A stretch of 40,661 bases of DNA from an uncultured Pelagibacteraceae bacterium (GTDB taxonomy: Bacteria > Pseudomonadota > Alphaproteobacteria > Pelagibacterales > AG-422-B15): assembly GCA_902565955.1 (NCBI GenBank), contig CACFGR010000003.1, positions 1-40,661 of the forward strand. The letters are read 5' to 3'. Made by a program: the position numbers and the translations under genes. The notes under the pieces were generated by a model. The model saw only the letters and a program-made list of their open reading frames with translations, was not told the DNA's origin and made no database searches. Position 1 is the stretch's first letter; each line of letters starts with the position of its first letter. Below, piece by piece: positions 20,074-28,907 of the stretch.

Positions 20074-20730
20074 TTATTTTAGTACAATATTTTGAGCAAT
20101 AGTTATTCTTATATCAATCTCTTCTAAGTTTGGATCTATTAAAGACTGAATACGCTCTACGTCTTCTGTTGAAAGTTGGTCTATTAAATCATCAATACCC
20201 TCACGTCCAGCACCACATAGAGACGATTGATTGCATTGCAAATACCACCTCACCGCTTCAAAAATATTCTTTTTTGTGCCGTCGCCAAATTCATACATAT
20301 TGGCAACATTATATTGTGCTTCAGGAACACCATTTTCTGCAGCAAATAAATAATATTTAAATGCCTTTTTTAAATTTGGGAAAACATTCGAGGTATAAAT
20401 GTAAAATTGCTCGTCATACATTTCCCCAAGTGCATAGGCTGCTCTTGGATCATTATAATTTTCAAATAAATCAATGTAGATCTCATATGCTTTCCTTTTG
20501 TTATTAATACAAAAATTCTTTATATCGCATAATTTTAAGAATTGTGCATCGTAATAAAGCATACCTAGTAAATATTTTGCATCAAGGTTTTCATTTTCAC
20601 TAAGTTGTATCAACATATTAATAGCTAATGTTTTATCGCCACTCCTAAATAAATCATAAAAAGTATGTTCCTTTGATGAAACATTTTGAGTGAGAAATAT
20701 AAGAAATATTAGGTGTATTAAAATTTTCAT
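20074..20730 (-). CDS. Sel1/TPR-like repeat protein with N-terminal signal
   Basis: Sel1-like segments: ARAAYALGEMYDEQ..., GVPEAQYNVANMYEFGDGTKKNIFEAVRWYLQC. Confidence 0.75.
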   Translation of the reverse strand: MKILIHLIFLIFLTQNVSSKEHTFYDLFRSGDKTLAINMLIQLSENENLDAKYLLGMLYYDAQFLKLCDIKNFCINNKRKAYEIYIDLFENYNDPRAAYALGEMYDEQFYIYTSNVFPNLKKAFKYYLFAAENGVPEAQYNVANMYEFGDGTKKNIFEAVRWYLQCNQSSLCGAGREGIDDLIDQLSTEDVERIQSLIDPNLEEIDIRITIAQNIVLK

Positions 20731-20744
20731 TGCTTTAAATCTAA

Positions 20745-20821
20745 TGGCGCGCCCGAGAGGATTCGAACCTCTGACCCACAGCTTAGAAGGCTGTTGCTCT
20801 ATCCAGCTGAGCTACGGGCGC
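20745..20821 (-). tRNA. tRNA-Arg (TCT)
   Basis: Reverse complement GCGCCCGTAGCTCAGCTGGATAGAGCAACAGCCTTCTAAGCTGTGGGTCAGAGGTTCGAATCCTCTCGGGCGCGCCA. Confidence 0.96.
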
Positions 20822-21100
20822 TTATTTGAAATTATCTGCATATGACTTAGTTATAACTTTCCTCTCAGAGGTTTCAAGAATTTCATAATCTAAATTATTT
20901 TTTTTTGCATAATTGATTGCGTCTTCTTTAGATGAAAACTTTAACTCAATCTGAGTAATAGTATTACTGCCTCCATTCCATCCCATCATGGTATCTTTAA
21001 GTTGATTTTTTTTATCTAAAAATTTTAAAACCCACTTATTATATTTTGCTCTTCCAGACTGCATTGCAGTTTTTGTTGGTTTAAATATTTTTACCTTCAT
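20822..21100 (-). CDS. NDUFS4-like (ETC complex I subunit conserved region) protein
   Basis: MKVKIFKPTKTAMQSGRAKYNKWVLKFLDKK...MMGWNGGSNTITQIELKFSSKEDAINYAKKNNLDYEI matches the family pattern (IY.P.KTAMQSG, MGW..S.DT..Q..L.F.SKE.AI.YA). Confidence 0.85.
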   Translation of the reverse strand: MKVKIFKPTKTAMQSGRAKYNKWVLKFLDKKNQLKDTMMGWNGGSNTITQIELKFSSKEDAINYAKKNNLDYEILETSERKVITKSYADNFK

Positions 21101-21105
21101 ATTCT

Positions 21106-21975
21106 TTATTCTGTACCATCAAGATTCATTAGTCCTTTATACAGGTCAGGTCTTCTGTCTCTAAAAACTCCCCACACATTTCTAAGTGTTTCTGCATCGG
21201 CTAAATTAATCTTGCCAATGAGTACTTCTTCTTTATCTCTACTACCTTCTGCGATCTTGTCGCCAACATGATTGGTTACAAAGGAACGTCCATAGAAATA
21301 GTTTTCAATATCAATCCCTTTTTCAGTTCCAATCCTATTTGAAGCTATAACAGGTATTTGATTTGACGCTGAATGACCAATCATTGCTCTTTGCCACATA
21401 TCAGAACTGTCAAATCCATCATCCTCTGGCTCTCCGCCAATTGCTGTAGGATAGAGTAAAAGTTCAGCACCGCTTAGAACCATTGACCTTGCAGCCTCTG
21501 GAAACCATTGGTCCCAACATATACCAACACCAATCTTAGCGTATTTTGTATTCCATACTTTGAAGCCTGTGTCTCCAGGATTAAAATAAAACTTTTCTTG
21601 ATATCCTGGTCCATCAGGAATGTGTGACTTTCTGTATTTTCCTAATATGCTTCCATCTGCATCTACAATTGCAACTGAATTATAATGAGCCCTATTTGCT
21701 TTTTCAAAAAAACTCACTGGCAAAACAACTTTTAGCTCTTTAGCTAATCTAGAAAATTTCTTTATTGTTGGATGGTTATCAAAAGGCTTTGATAATTCAA
21801 ACATTTCTTCTTTTTGATCCATACAAAAATATTGAGACTCAAATAATTCTTGAATTAAAATTATTTGAGCACCTTTGGAAGCAGCCTGTCTGACAAGCTT
21901 CTCAGCATTACTCACATTCTTATCAGTATCATTTGAGCAAGCCATTTGCGTTGCTGCCACGGTTACTTCTTTCAC
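21106..21975 (-). CDS. aguB: N-carbamoylputrescine amidase (nitrilase family)
   Basis: Nitrilase catalytic motifs IILIQELFESQYFC, YRKSHIPDGPGYQEKFYFNPGDTGFKVW, GVGICWDQWFPEAAR; next to agmatine deiminase. Confidence 0.93.
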   Translation of the reverse strand: MKEVTVAATQMACSNDTDKNVSNAEKLVRQAASKGAQIILIQELFESQYFCMDQKEEMFELSKPFDNHPTIKKFSRLAKELKVVLPVSFFEKANRAHYNSVAIVDADGSILGKYRKSHIPDGPGYQEKFYFNPGDTGFKVWNTKYAKIGVGICWDQWFPEAARSMVLSGAELLLYPTAIGGEPEDDGFDSSDMWQRAMIGHSASNQIPVIASNRIGTEKGIDIENYFYGRSFVTNHVGDKIAEGSRDKEEVLIGKINLADAETLRNVWGVFRDRRPDLYKGLMNLDGTE

Positions 21976-23009
21976 GATTTACTCCTTGGTTGTTGTTGCG
22001 TGATGCAGTGTACACCACCTCCTCCCAAAAGTATATGAGACCCATCAAGAGTAACTACTTTTCGATCAGGAAATGAACTTTTAACTATTTCTAAAGCATT
22101 TTGATCTGCCTTTTCATCACCGAAAATTGGAAGAATTACAGCTGAATTTGCAATATAGAAGTTAATATATGAGCATGGCTCATCATCATTTGGAATTATT
22201 CTTTTATAAGACATCTCTAATTCAATTACATCTAGGTCATTTCCATTTGCATCTTTTGAAGTTTTTAAAATTTCCAAATTTTCATTTAGTAGGTCATAAT
22301 ATGGATCTTGTTTGTCTTGACATGTCATAGCCATAACCCTTCCGGGAGAGATAAAACATGCAACATTATCCACATGACCATTTGTGCCTTCGTCAGTTCC
22401 ATGTTTTAGCCAAATAATATTTTTAACACCGAAAAAATTCTTAAGGTTTTCTTCAATATCTAGTTTTGAAAGATTAGGATTTCTATTTTTATGCAGTAGG
22501 CATTGTTCTGTTGTCAATAATGTTCCATTACCATCAACATCAATGGAACCACCTTCTAGCACCATATTATTTTTAAAATATTGAGCTCCAGATTTTTCAA
22601 TCATCATTTTGGCTACTTTATCGTCAAGCTCATAATTTTCTTTGTAACCCCAACAATTAAAATCTGAATCCACTCCTGCTAATCCATGATTATGATCTAA
22701 AAGAAATATAGCGCCTGAATCCCTTGACCATGCGTCATTGATAGGAAACTCGATAATATCTATTTTTTCACTTAGTAGACTTTTTGCACTTGCAGAGTCC
22801 TTTGGATTAACAATCATTTTAGTTTTTTCAAATTGTGAAATAGCATTTGCAACTTTTGCCCATGCATCTCTTCCCTTTTGATAATCAAAATGTGACCAAG
22901 ATGATGTTACATCAGTTGGAAATGTTTCTGTTGGCCATTGCATCCAGCAGCACTCGTGCGGAAACCATTCAGCTGGCATTCTGTAAGAATTTTCGATTGG
23001 CACGCTCAT
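21972..23009 (-). CDS. aguA: Agmatine deiminase
   Basis: RMPAEWFPHECCWMQWP and LLGGGGVHCITQQQP motifs. The listed ORF start at 23036 lies inside tRNA-Pro; an internal Met (MSVPIENSYRMP, about 23009) is preferred. Confidence 0.93.
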   Translation of the reverse strand: MSVPIENSYRMPAEWFPHECCWMQWPTETFPTDVTSSWSHFDYQKGRDAWAKVANAISQFEKTKMIVNPKDSASAKSLLSEKIDIIEFPINDAWSRDSGAIFLLDHNHGLAGVDSDFNCWGYKENYELDDKVAKMMIEKSGAQYFKNNMVLEGGSIDVDGNGTLLTTEQCLLHKNRNPNLSKLDIEENLKNFFGVKNIIWLKHGTDEGTNGHVDNVACFISPGRVMAMTCQDKQDPYYDLLNENLEILKTSKDANGNDLDVIELEMSYKRIIPNDDEPCSYINFYIANSAVILPIFGDEKADQNALEIVKSSFPDRKVVTLDGSHILLGGGGVHCITQQQPRSKS

Positions 23010-23021
23010 TAAAAACCTCAT

Positions 23022-23098
<77 letters not shown>

Positions 23099-23139
23099 AA
23101 ACGAGTGAGAATGTATCTAAAAACAGATAAATCTTCAAT

Positions 23140-24084
23140 CTATTTAAGAAAATCTAATAGTATATTATTTACTTCGTCAGGCTTCTCCTGTTGTACCCAA
23201 TGACCTGCATTTTTAATTATATGATTTGAGATAAGGTTTTCATGCAGGGCTGGATTTATCAAACTCCATTTAGCCACAGGATCGTGCTCGCCCACAATAA
23301 AACATGAAGGAGGTGATATTTTTTTCTCATGTGTATCTTTTGTAATCTCCCAATTTTTGTCAATGTTTCGATACCAGTTAATTGGTCCGCGCATTCCTCC
23401 ATTTGTAAATTCTTTAAGATAAAAATCAAAATCCTCTTCAGACATAAACTCAGGAATTTTACTATGTTCACCAAGTGAGTCTAAGAACGTCATCTCATCT
23501 TTGTACGGTTTAGGTTCAAAAGTTTGTGACTCTTCTCCATCACTTGTTAGAGAACTATATACTGCAATTAAAGATTTTCTCATGTCTTGCTCTAATTCTT
23601 TCTCGACACGTCCTTCTTCTTGAAAATAAATCATATAAAAAAATACATCTTTGAACATGAATTTCATTGTTTCAATTGGTGGCATTTTTGAAACTAAATG
23701 TGGTACGCTCATTCCACAAACTTTATTAACTCGGTCAGGATGATACAATGATGTATTCCAGGCAACTGGGGCTCCCCAGTCGTGTCCAATTAATGAAAAA
23801 TTATCTTCTTTCATCTCATCTGCTATAGCAATAATATCTGAAGTGAGCTTCATAATATTGTAAGCATCGATTTCAGTTGGCTTTGAAGTTTTTCCATAAC
23901 CTCTCATATCTGGTACTGCTACTTTGAAACCGTTTTTAACTAAAGAAGTAATCTGATGTCTCCAAGAATACCATGACTCTGGCCACCCATGCGCCATTAT
24001 TACTAATGGACCCTCTCCATCAATAAATGTATTGATTTCGATATCCTTATTTTTAATAATTTTAAAATTTTTCTTATTAAACAT
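23140..24084 (-). CDS. Alpha/beta hydrolase, epoxide hydrolase-like
   Basis: HGWPESWYSWRHQI, nucleophile region LIGHDWGAPVAW, GHWVQQEKPDEVN. Confidence 0.85.
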   Translation of the reverse strand: MFNKKNFKIIKNKDIEINTFIDGEGPLVIMAHGWPESWYSWRHQITSLVKNGFKVAVPDMRGYGKTSKPTEIDAYNIMKLTSDIIAIADEMKEDNFSLIGHDWGAPVAWNTSLYHPDRVNKVCGMSVPHLVSKMPPIETMKFMFKDVFFYMIYFQEEGRVEKELEQDMRKSLIAVYSSLTSDGEESQTFEPKPYKDEMTFLDSLGEHSKIPEFMSEEDFDFYLKEFTNGGMRGPINWYRNIDKNWEITKDTHEKKISPPSCFIVGEHDPVAKWSLINPALHENLISNHIIKNAGHWVQQEKPDEVNNILLDFLK

Positions 24085-24086
24085 TG

Positions 24087-24521
24087 CTAAGATGGATCCT
24101 TTTTTCCGTGATTTCTTAAAATTTTAAAAATCCCGTCTGATGTAAAAATAATCTTATCATCTATGAATAAGTTGCACTTCATAAATAAAATTGATTTTGT
24201 TTCTCTCGTAATTTCTGCAAAACCATATACCCAGGATCCTTTTGGAGCAGGGCCTACATAATTAGCATTTAATTTAGCAGTTAAGCATGGAAATGAGTCC
24301 TTTTTCCAAGCAGTATAACCCATGATTCCATCTGCAAATGCAATTAGTGTGCCCCCGTGTGCTATACCGGCTTTATTGCAATTAATTTCCTCAACCGTAA
24401 ATCCTTTATAAAAAATTCCATCGAGTTCTAAATTATAGAGAAAACCATTATTTTTTGAGAACGGCCCAGGATCAGTATCCTTAATATAGTTTTTTATATT
24501 TTTTAATATGTCAGTTTGCAT
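24087..24521 (-). CDS. PaaI-like hotdog thioesterase
   Basis: CNKAGIAHGGTLIAFADGIMGYTAW and LNANYVGPAPKGSWVYGFAEITRETKSILF. Confidence 0.8.
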   Translation of the reverse strand: MQTDILKNIKNYIKDTDPGPFSKNNGFLYNLELDGIFYKGFTVEEINCNKAGIAHGGTLIAFADGIMGYTAWKKDSFPCLTAKLNANYVGPAPKGSWVYGFAEITRETKSILFMKCNLFIDDKIIFTSDGIFKILRNHGKKDPS

Positions 24522-24574
24522 TGCAAAAATATATTTGATTAATGATGAATGATAAATATATAATTGACCGAAGA

Positions 24575-24652
24575 TTATGGGGAGCTATTGCTGAGAGGTT
24601 CCAAATAATGGAACGACCCAAAACCTGATCTAGATAATGCTAGCGGAGGAAA
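24575..24652 (+). promoter_or_regulatory. TPP riboswitch
   Basis: Conserved THI box: GGGGAGC..TTGCTGAGAGG...CGACCCAAAACCTGATCTAGATAATGCTAGCGGAGGAAAT just before a thiB-like start at 24654. Confidence 0.95.
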
Positions 24653-24653
24653 T

Positions 24654-25550
24654 ATGCAAAAAATATCAATTATTTTATTTTTTTTTATTTTTTTAAACAG
24701 CTCTTTTGCCCAGGACAAATTGGTTGTTGGAACCTACGACTCTTTCTCAGCTGATTGGGGGCCAGGGCCTATTATAGAAGAAAAGTTTGAAGAAATTTGC
24801 AATTGCGATCTTCAATTCATCTCAACCAGTCAAGCAGGCACTTTAAATAGTGAAATTTTTCTGAGAGGAAAGGATGTGATTCTTGGAGTAGAAATGCACG
24901 AATTTAATTTTTCAATTGAAGATTGGCATGAGTATGATCATGGTTTTTTTTCGTTTATTTATGACAGTAGTAAGATAACTAACCCACCCAAAACTTTTGA
25001 GGAGTTGGTAAATCGTGAAGATCTTAAAATCGTTGTGCAAGATCCTCGTACAAGTCCAGTTGGCATTGGTTTGTTAAGGTGGATGAAATCAATATTTAAA
25101 GATGACTTCTCTATTAAGTTAAAACAATTAGATCAGAATATAATAACATACACACCAGGATGGTCTGAGGCTTATGGAATTTTTCTTGAGGGAAATGCAG
25201 ACCTTGTTTTGAGTTATAGCACTTCACCATTTTATCACCAAGAATATGAAAATGAATACAAATACAAGTCACTTAATTTCACTGAGGGTCACTTAGCGAC
25301 GAGGGAGATTGTTTATGTTCGAGAGAAGTCAATGAATCAAAAACTTGCAAAAAAATTTATAGATTTCATTATTGAGGATGAAATTCAAAAAATAATATCT
25401 TCAATGAACATTATGTATCCATCAGTTGATAAAACTGAACTAATTCCAGAAAAAATGAAAAATTTAATAAAACCAAAAGAAATTGATTATAAAGTATTTC
25501 TAGAGTCTGAACCATTAATTGAAACTTGGCTTGAAACTATTGCAGGTTAA
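24654..25550 (+). CDS. thiB: Thiamine ABC transporter substrate-binding protein
   Basis: LVVGTYDSFSADWGPGPIIEEKFEEICNCDLQFI and VVQDPRTSPVGIGLLRWM; TPP riboswitch upstream. Confidence 0.92.
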   Translation: MQKISIILFFFIFLNSSFAQDKLVVGTYDSFSADWGPGPIIEEKFEEICNCDLQFISTSQAGTLNSEIFLRGKDVILGVEMHEFNFSIEDWHEYDHGFFSFIYDSSKITNPPKTFEELVNREDLKIVVQDPRTSPVGIGLLRWMKSIFKDDFSIKLKQLDQNIITYTPGWSEAYGIFLEGNADLVLSYSTSPFYHQEYENEYKYKSLNFTEGHLATREIVYVREKSMNQKLAKKFIDFIIEDEIQKIISSMNIMYPSVDKTELIPEKMKNLIKPKEIDYKVFLESEPLIETWLETIAG

Positions 25551-27063
25551 TATAAAAGACCTAATTCCAATAGGAGTTTTTTTTCTCGTTTTAGCGACGG
25601 TTGTGTTACCTATATTCGGTTTAGTTTATTATTACAATTTTAGTTTCACACTTAATTTCTCAAATTACTATTTTACAATTATTTTTTTTACAATCTTTCA
25701 ATCATTTGCCTCTGCCTTTTTTTCTATAGTAATAGGTTCCGTATTTGCACTTTTATTAATAAGGCACAGACATCATAAAAGCATAAAACTTATCGTAAAT
25801 TTTTTGTCAATTTTATTTGTATTACCAACAATACTATCAGTATTTGGAATCCTAACATTTTACGGACAGTATTTTTCTATTTATGGAATAATTGGCATAT
25901 TACTTGGTCATACAATTTTAAATACTCCATTAATAACAAGAATTATATTTCAAAGTCTAAATGATATCAGTTCAAATGAATATATGCTTGCAAAACAAAT
26001 GTCTTTGGACAAGTTAGGAATTTTCTTTGCTATTGAATGGCCTATTATAAAAAAAAATATACCCAGTCTCTTTGTTATTGTTTTTTTTATATGCTTTGTA
26101 AGCTTTACCCCAGTTTTAATTCTGGGTGGAAGCCCAAAATATTCAACTTTAGAAGTGGCGATTTATTATTCTGTAATTTTTAATAATGATTTTAATGCAG
26201 CCCTAAATTTATTGCTTATACAATTATCAATATGTCTTTTCATATACGCCGCTTTCTTTAAAAATTTTAAAAGTTCAAATTTTATAATTGATGAACAACG
26301 AAATTTTTATGAAGATAAAAAAAGGGGATTTTTTATCCATATAGAAATTATATTCATAATACTGATTTCTATTTTCATTTTTTCTCCGATATGCTTCATA
26401 ATCTTAAATGGGTTCAATAAAGAACTTATAAATATATTTGCATCATCATATTTGTGGCATGCAATAAATAACACATTTGTGATTTGTTTTTTTTCAGGGG
26501 CTATTTCAGTTTTTGTAGCTCTCAACTACCTTAATTTGATCTATCGCAAAAAATATTTTACAGAAATATTGATTTATTCACTTATTATATTTTCGCCAGT
26601 TGTCATGGCTGTTGGATATTATATATTATTGTTTAAAATCAGCTTATTTGATATACCGAATATTCTTATAGTTATCGTTCTAAACGCAATCTTTTCGCTA
26701 CCGTTTACATATAACTTTCTAGCTCCATCTTACTTTAAAATTACACATGAGAATGAAGACATCTCAAAAAGTATCAATATATACGGATTAAAGAGATTTC
26801 TAATTATTGATTTTCCTAGACTAAAAGTACCAATAATTACCGCTTTCTCAGTATCTTCAATACTATCTGCTAGTGATCTCGTTATCATTTCCTTTTTTGG
26901 TACGAATAGCTTGTCAACTCTAACTCAAACAATATATAGACTTATGGGAAGTTACAGGATGGATGAAGCATATTCGGTTTCTCTAATATTGCTAGTGTTT
27001 TGCATCTGTTACTTTGGAGCTTCATACGTATTTATGAAAGGTAAGTTATGGAACACTCATTAG
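25519..27063 (+). CDS. thiP: Thiamine ABC transporter permease
   Basis: ~500-aa two-domain permease with multiple TM segments directly downstream of thiB; ORF starts at TTG 25519, true start uncertain. Confidence 0.85.
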   Translation: MKLGLKLLQVNIKDLIPIGVFFLVLATVVLPIFGLVYYYNFSFTLNFSNYYFTIIFFTIFQSFASAFFSIVIGSVFALLLIRHRHHKSIKLIVNFLSILFVLPTILSVFGILTFYGQYFSIYGIIGILLGHTILNTPLITRIIFQSLNDISSNEYMLAKQMSLDKLGIFFAIEWPIIKKNIPSLFVIVFFICFVSFTPVLILGGSPKYSTLEVAIYYSVIFNNDFNAALNLLLIQLSICLFIYAAFFKNFKSSNFIIDEQRNFYEDKKRGFFIHIEIIFIILISIFIFSPICFIILNGFNKELINIFASSYLWHAINNTFVICFFSGAISVFVALNYLNLIYRKKYFTEILIYSLIIFSPVVMAVGYYILLFKISLFDIPNILIVIVLNAIFSLPFTYNFLAPSYFKITHENEDISKSINIYGLKRFLIIDFPRLKVPIITAFSVSSILSASDLVIISFFGTNSLSTLTQTIYRLMGSYRMDEAYSVSLILLVFCICYFGASYVFMKGKLWNTH

Positions 27064-28340
27064 ATTTAACCTATCACTGGGCTGGTTTCTCAGCTTTAGT
27101 TATCTTTGTCATCGCTTATGCATTCGTGATGGCAGAAGAATTCACTCATTTGAGAAAATCAAAACCGGTTGTACTTGCGGCTGGCTTAATATGGGGAATG
27201 ATTGCAATTGCATATTCCAACACTCCTCATTACGAAATGGTTGAACATGAAATTAGACACAGTTTTCTTGAATATACAGAACTTGCTTTTTTTCTCTTAG
27301 TTGCAATGACTTACATTAACGCTCTTGAAGAACGCAATGTGTTTAATTCTCTCAAGTCATGGTTGATTAAAAATCAATTTAGTTACAGACAATTATTCTG
27401 GATTACAGGTGTATTAGCATTTTTTTTGTCTCCATTAGCTGATAATCTAACAACTGCTTTAGTGTTATGTGCGGTTGTAGTAGCTGTAGGGTCATCAAGT
27501 CCTAAATTTGTCGGATTAGCCTGTGTCAATATTGTTGTCGCTGCAAATGCAGGTGGAGCATTTAGTCCCTTTGGCGATATTACAACTTTGATGGTATGGC
27601 AAGCTGGTCAGTTAGACTTTTTACAATTTTTTGCTTTGGTTATTCCATCAGTTGTAAATTATATTATTCCTGCAAGCATAATGCACTTTTTTGTTTCAGA
27701 CCATAAGCCCGATGTTGCAGAGACAAGCGTTACAATCAAATATGGGGGAAAGACAATTATTCTACTTGGCCTTTTAACTATTGTGACTGCCGTAAGTTTT
27801 CATAATTTTTTACATCTTCCTCCAGTGTTTGGAATGATGACTGGTCTAGCATACTTACAGCTCTACAGTTTTTATATTAAAATTAGTGTCAAAGAAATAG
27901 AGGAGCAGAAATATGATTTCTTCGAGAATGTTGCTCGTGTTGAGTGGGATACATTATTATTTTTCTTTGGTGTGATTCTATCTGTTGGAGGCCTGGGCTT
28001 CATAGGCTATCTAGAATACGTATCAGAATTTATGTATACAGACTTAGGTGCAACTACTGCCAACGTTTTAGTAGGCATACTCTCAGCTATTGTAGATAAT
28101 ATTCCAGTGATGTTTGCAGTGTTAACAATGGAACCTGCAATGCCAGACTCACAATGGCTGCTTGTTACTTTAACTGCTGGTGTGGGCGGCAGTATGTTGT
28201 CTATTGGATCTGCAGCAGGCGTAGCTTTAATGGGTCAGTCAAGAGGCATGTATACTTTCTTTGGTCATTTAAAATGGACACCGATTATAGCAATTGGATA
28301 CTTTGCAAGTGTCTATGTGCATATATTGATAAATTTTTAA
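27048..28340 (+). CDS. nhaD: NhaD-family Na+/H+ antiporter
   Basis: FFLSPLADNLTTALVLCAVVVAVGSSSPKFVGLACVNIVVAANAGGAFSPFGDITTLMVWQ; SAIVDNIPVMFAVLTM. Confidence 0.92.
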   Translation: MEHSLDLTYHWAGFSALVIFVIAYAFVMAEEFTHLRKSKPVVLAAGLIWGMIAIAYSNTPHYEMVEHEIRHSFLEYTELAFFLLVAMTYINALEERNVFNSLKSWLIKNQFSYRQLFWITGVLAFFLSPLADNLTTALVLCAVVVAVGSSSPKFVGLACVNIVVAANAGGAFSPFGDITTLMVWQAGQLDFLQFFALVIPSVVNYIIPASIMHFFVSDHKPDVAETSVTIKYGGKTIILLGLLTIVTAVSFHNFLHLPPVFGMMTGLAYLQLYSFYIKISVKEIEEQKYDFFENVARVEWDTLLFFFGVILSVGGLGFIGYLEYVSEFMYTDLGATTANVLVGILSAIVDNIPVMFAVLTMEPAMPDSQWLLVTLTAGVGGSMLSIGSAAGVALMGQSRGMYTFFGHLKWTPIIAIGYFASVYVHILINF

Positions 28341-28346
28341 TTCAGA

Positions 28347-28892
28347 ATGAGAGTATTTTTAACTTTTTGCCTTATATTTCTCTTAAACACAGGAGCCTCA
28401 ATGTCAGAAAATGCATATAGTTATTCTTTTAAAGATATTAATGAAGAAGATATAATTAATCTTTCTGACTACAAAGGTAAAACGCTTGTTGTTGTAAATA
28501 CTGCAAGTTTATGCGGTTTTACTTATCAATACGATGGGCTACAAAAACTTTATGATGACTATAAAGATCAAGGGCTGGTTGTATTAGGTGTCCCATCTAA
28601 TGATTTTGGAAATCAAGAGTCTGGTACAAATAGTGAAGTAAAAGAATTTTGTGAAAGCACATTTAGTATAACGTTTCCACTTACAGAAAAAAATGTTGTC
28701 AAAGGCAAAGATGCTCATCCATTTTTCAAATGGTCTAAAAAAAAATTAGGTTTTATCGGTGGAGTTCCTCGATGGAATTTTCATAAAATTATAATTGGCA
28801 AAGATGGCAATGCAATTGCAGGCTATACTGCATTAACTCGTCCATCATCTAAAAAATTTATAAGTGAAATAGAAAAAGCTCTTCAGCTTTAA
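28347..28892 (+). CDS. Glutathione peroxidase family protein
   Basis: VVVNTASLCGFTYQYDGLQKLYDDYKDQGLVVLGVPSNDFGNQESGTNSEVKEFC; RWNFHKIIIGKDG. Confidence 0.93.
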   Translation: MRVFLTFCLIFLLNTGASMSENAYSYSFKDINEEDIINLSDYKGKTLVVVNTASLCGFTYQYDGLQKLYDDYKDQGLVVLGVPSNDFGNQESGTNSEVKEFCESTFSITFPLTEKNVVKGKDAHPFFKWSKKKLGFIGGVPRWNFHKIIIGKDGNAIAGYTALTRPSSKKFISEIEKALQL

Positions 28893-28907
28893 TTCTTTTA
28901 ATAGCTT

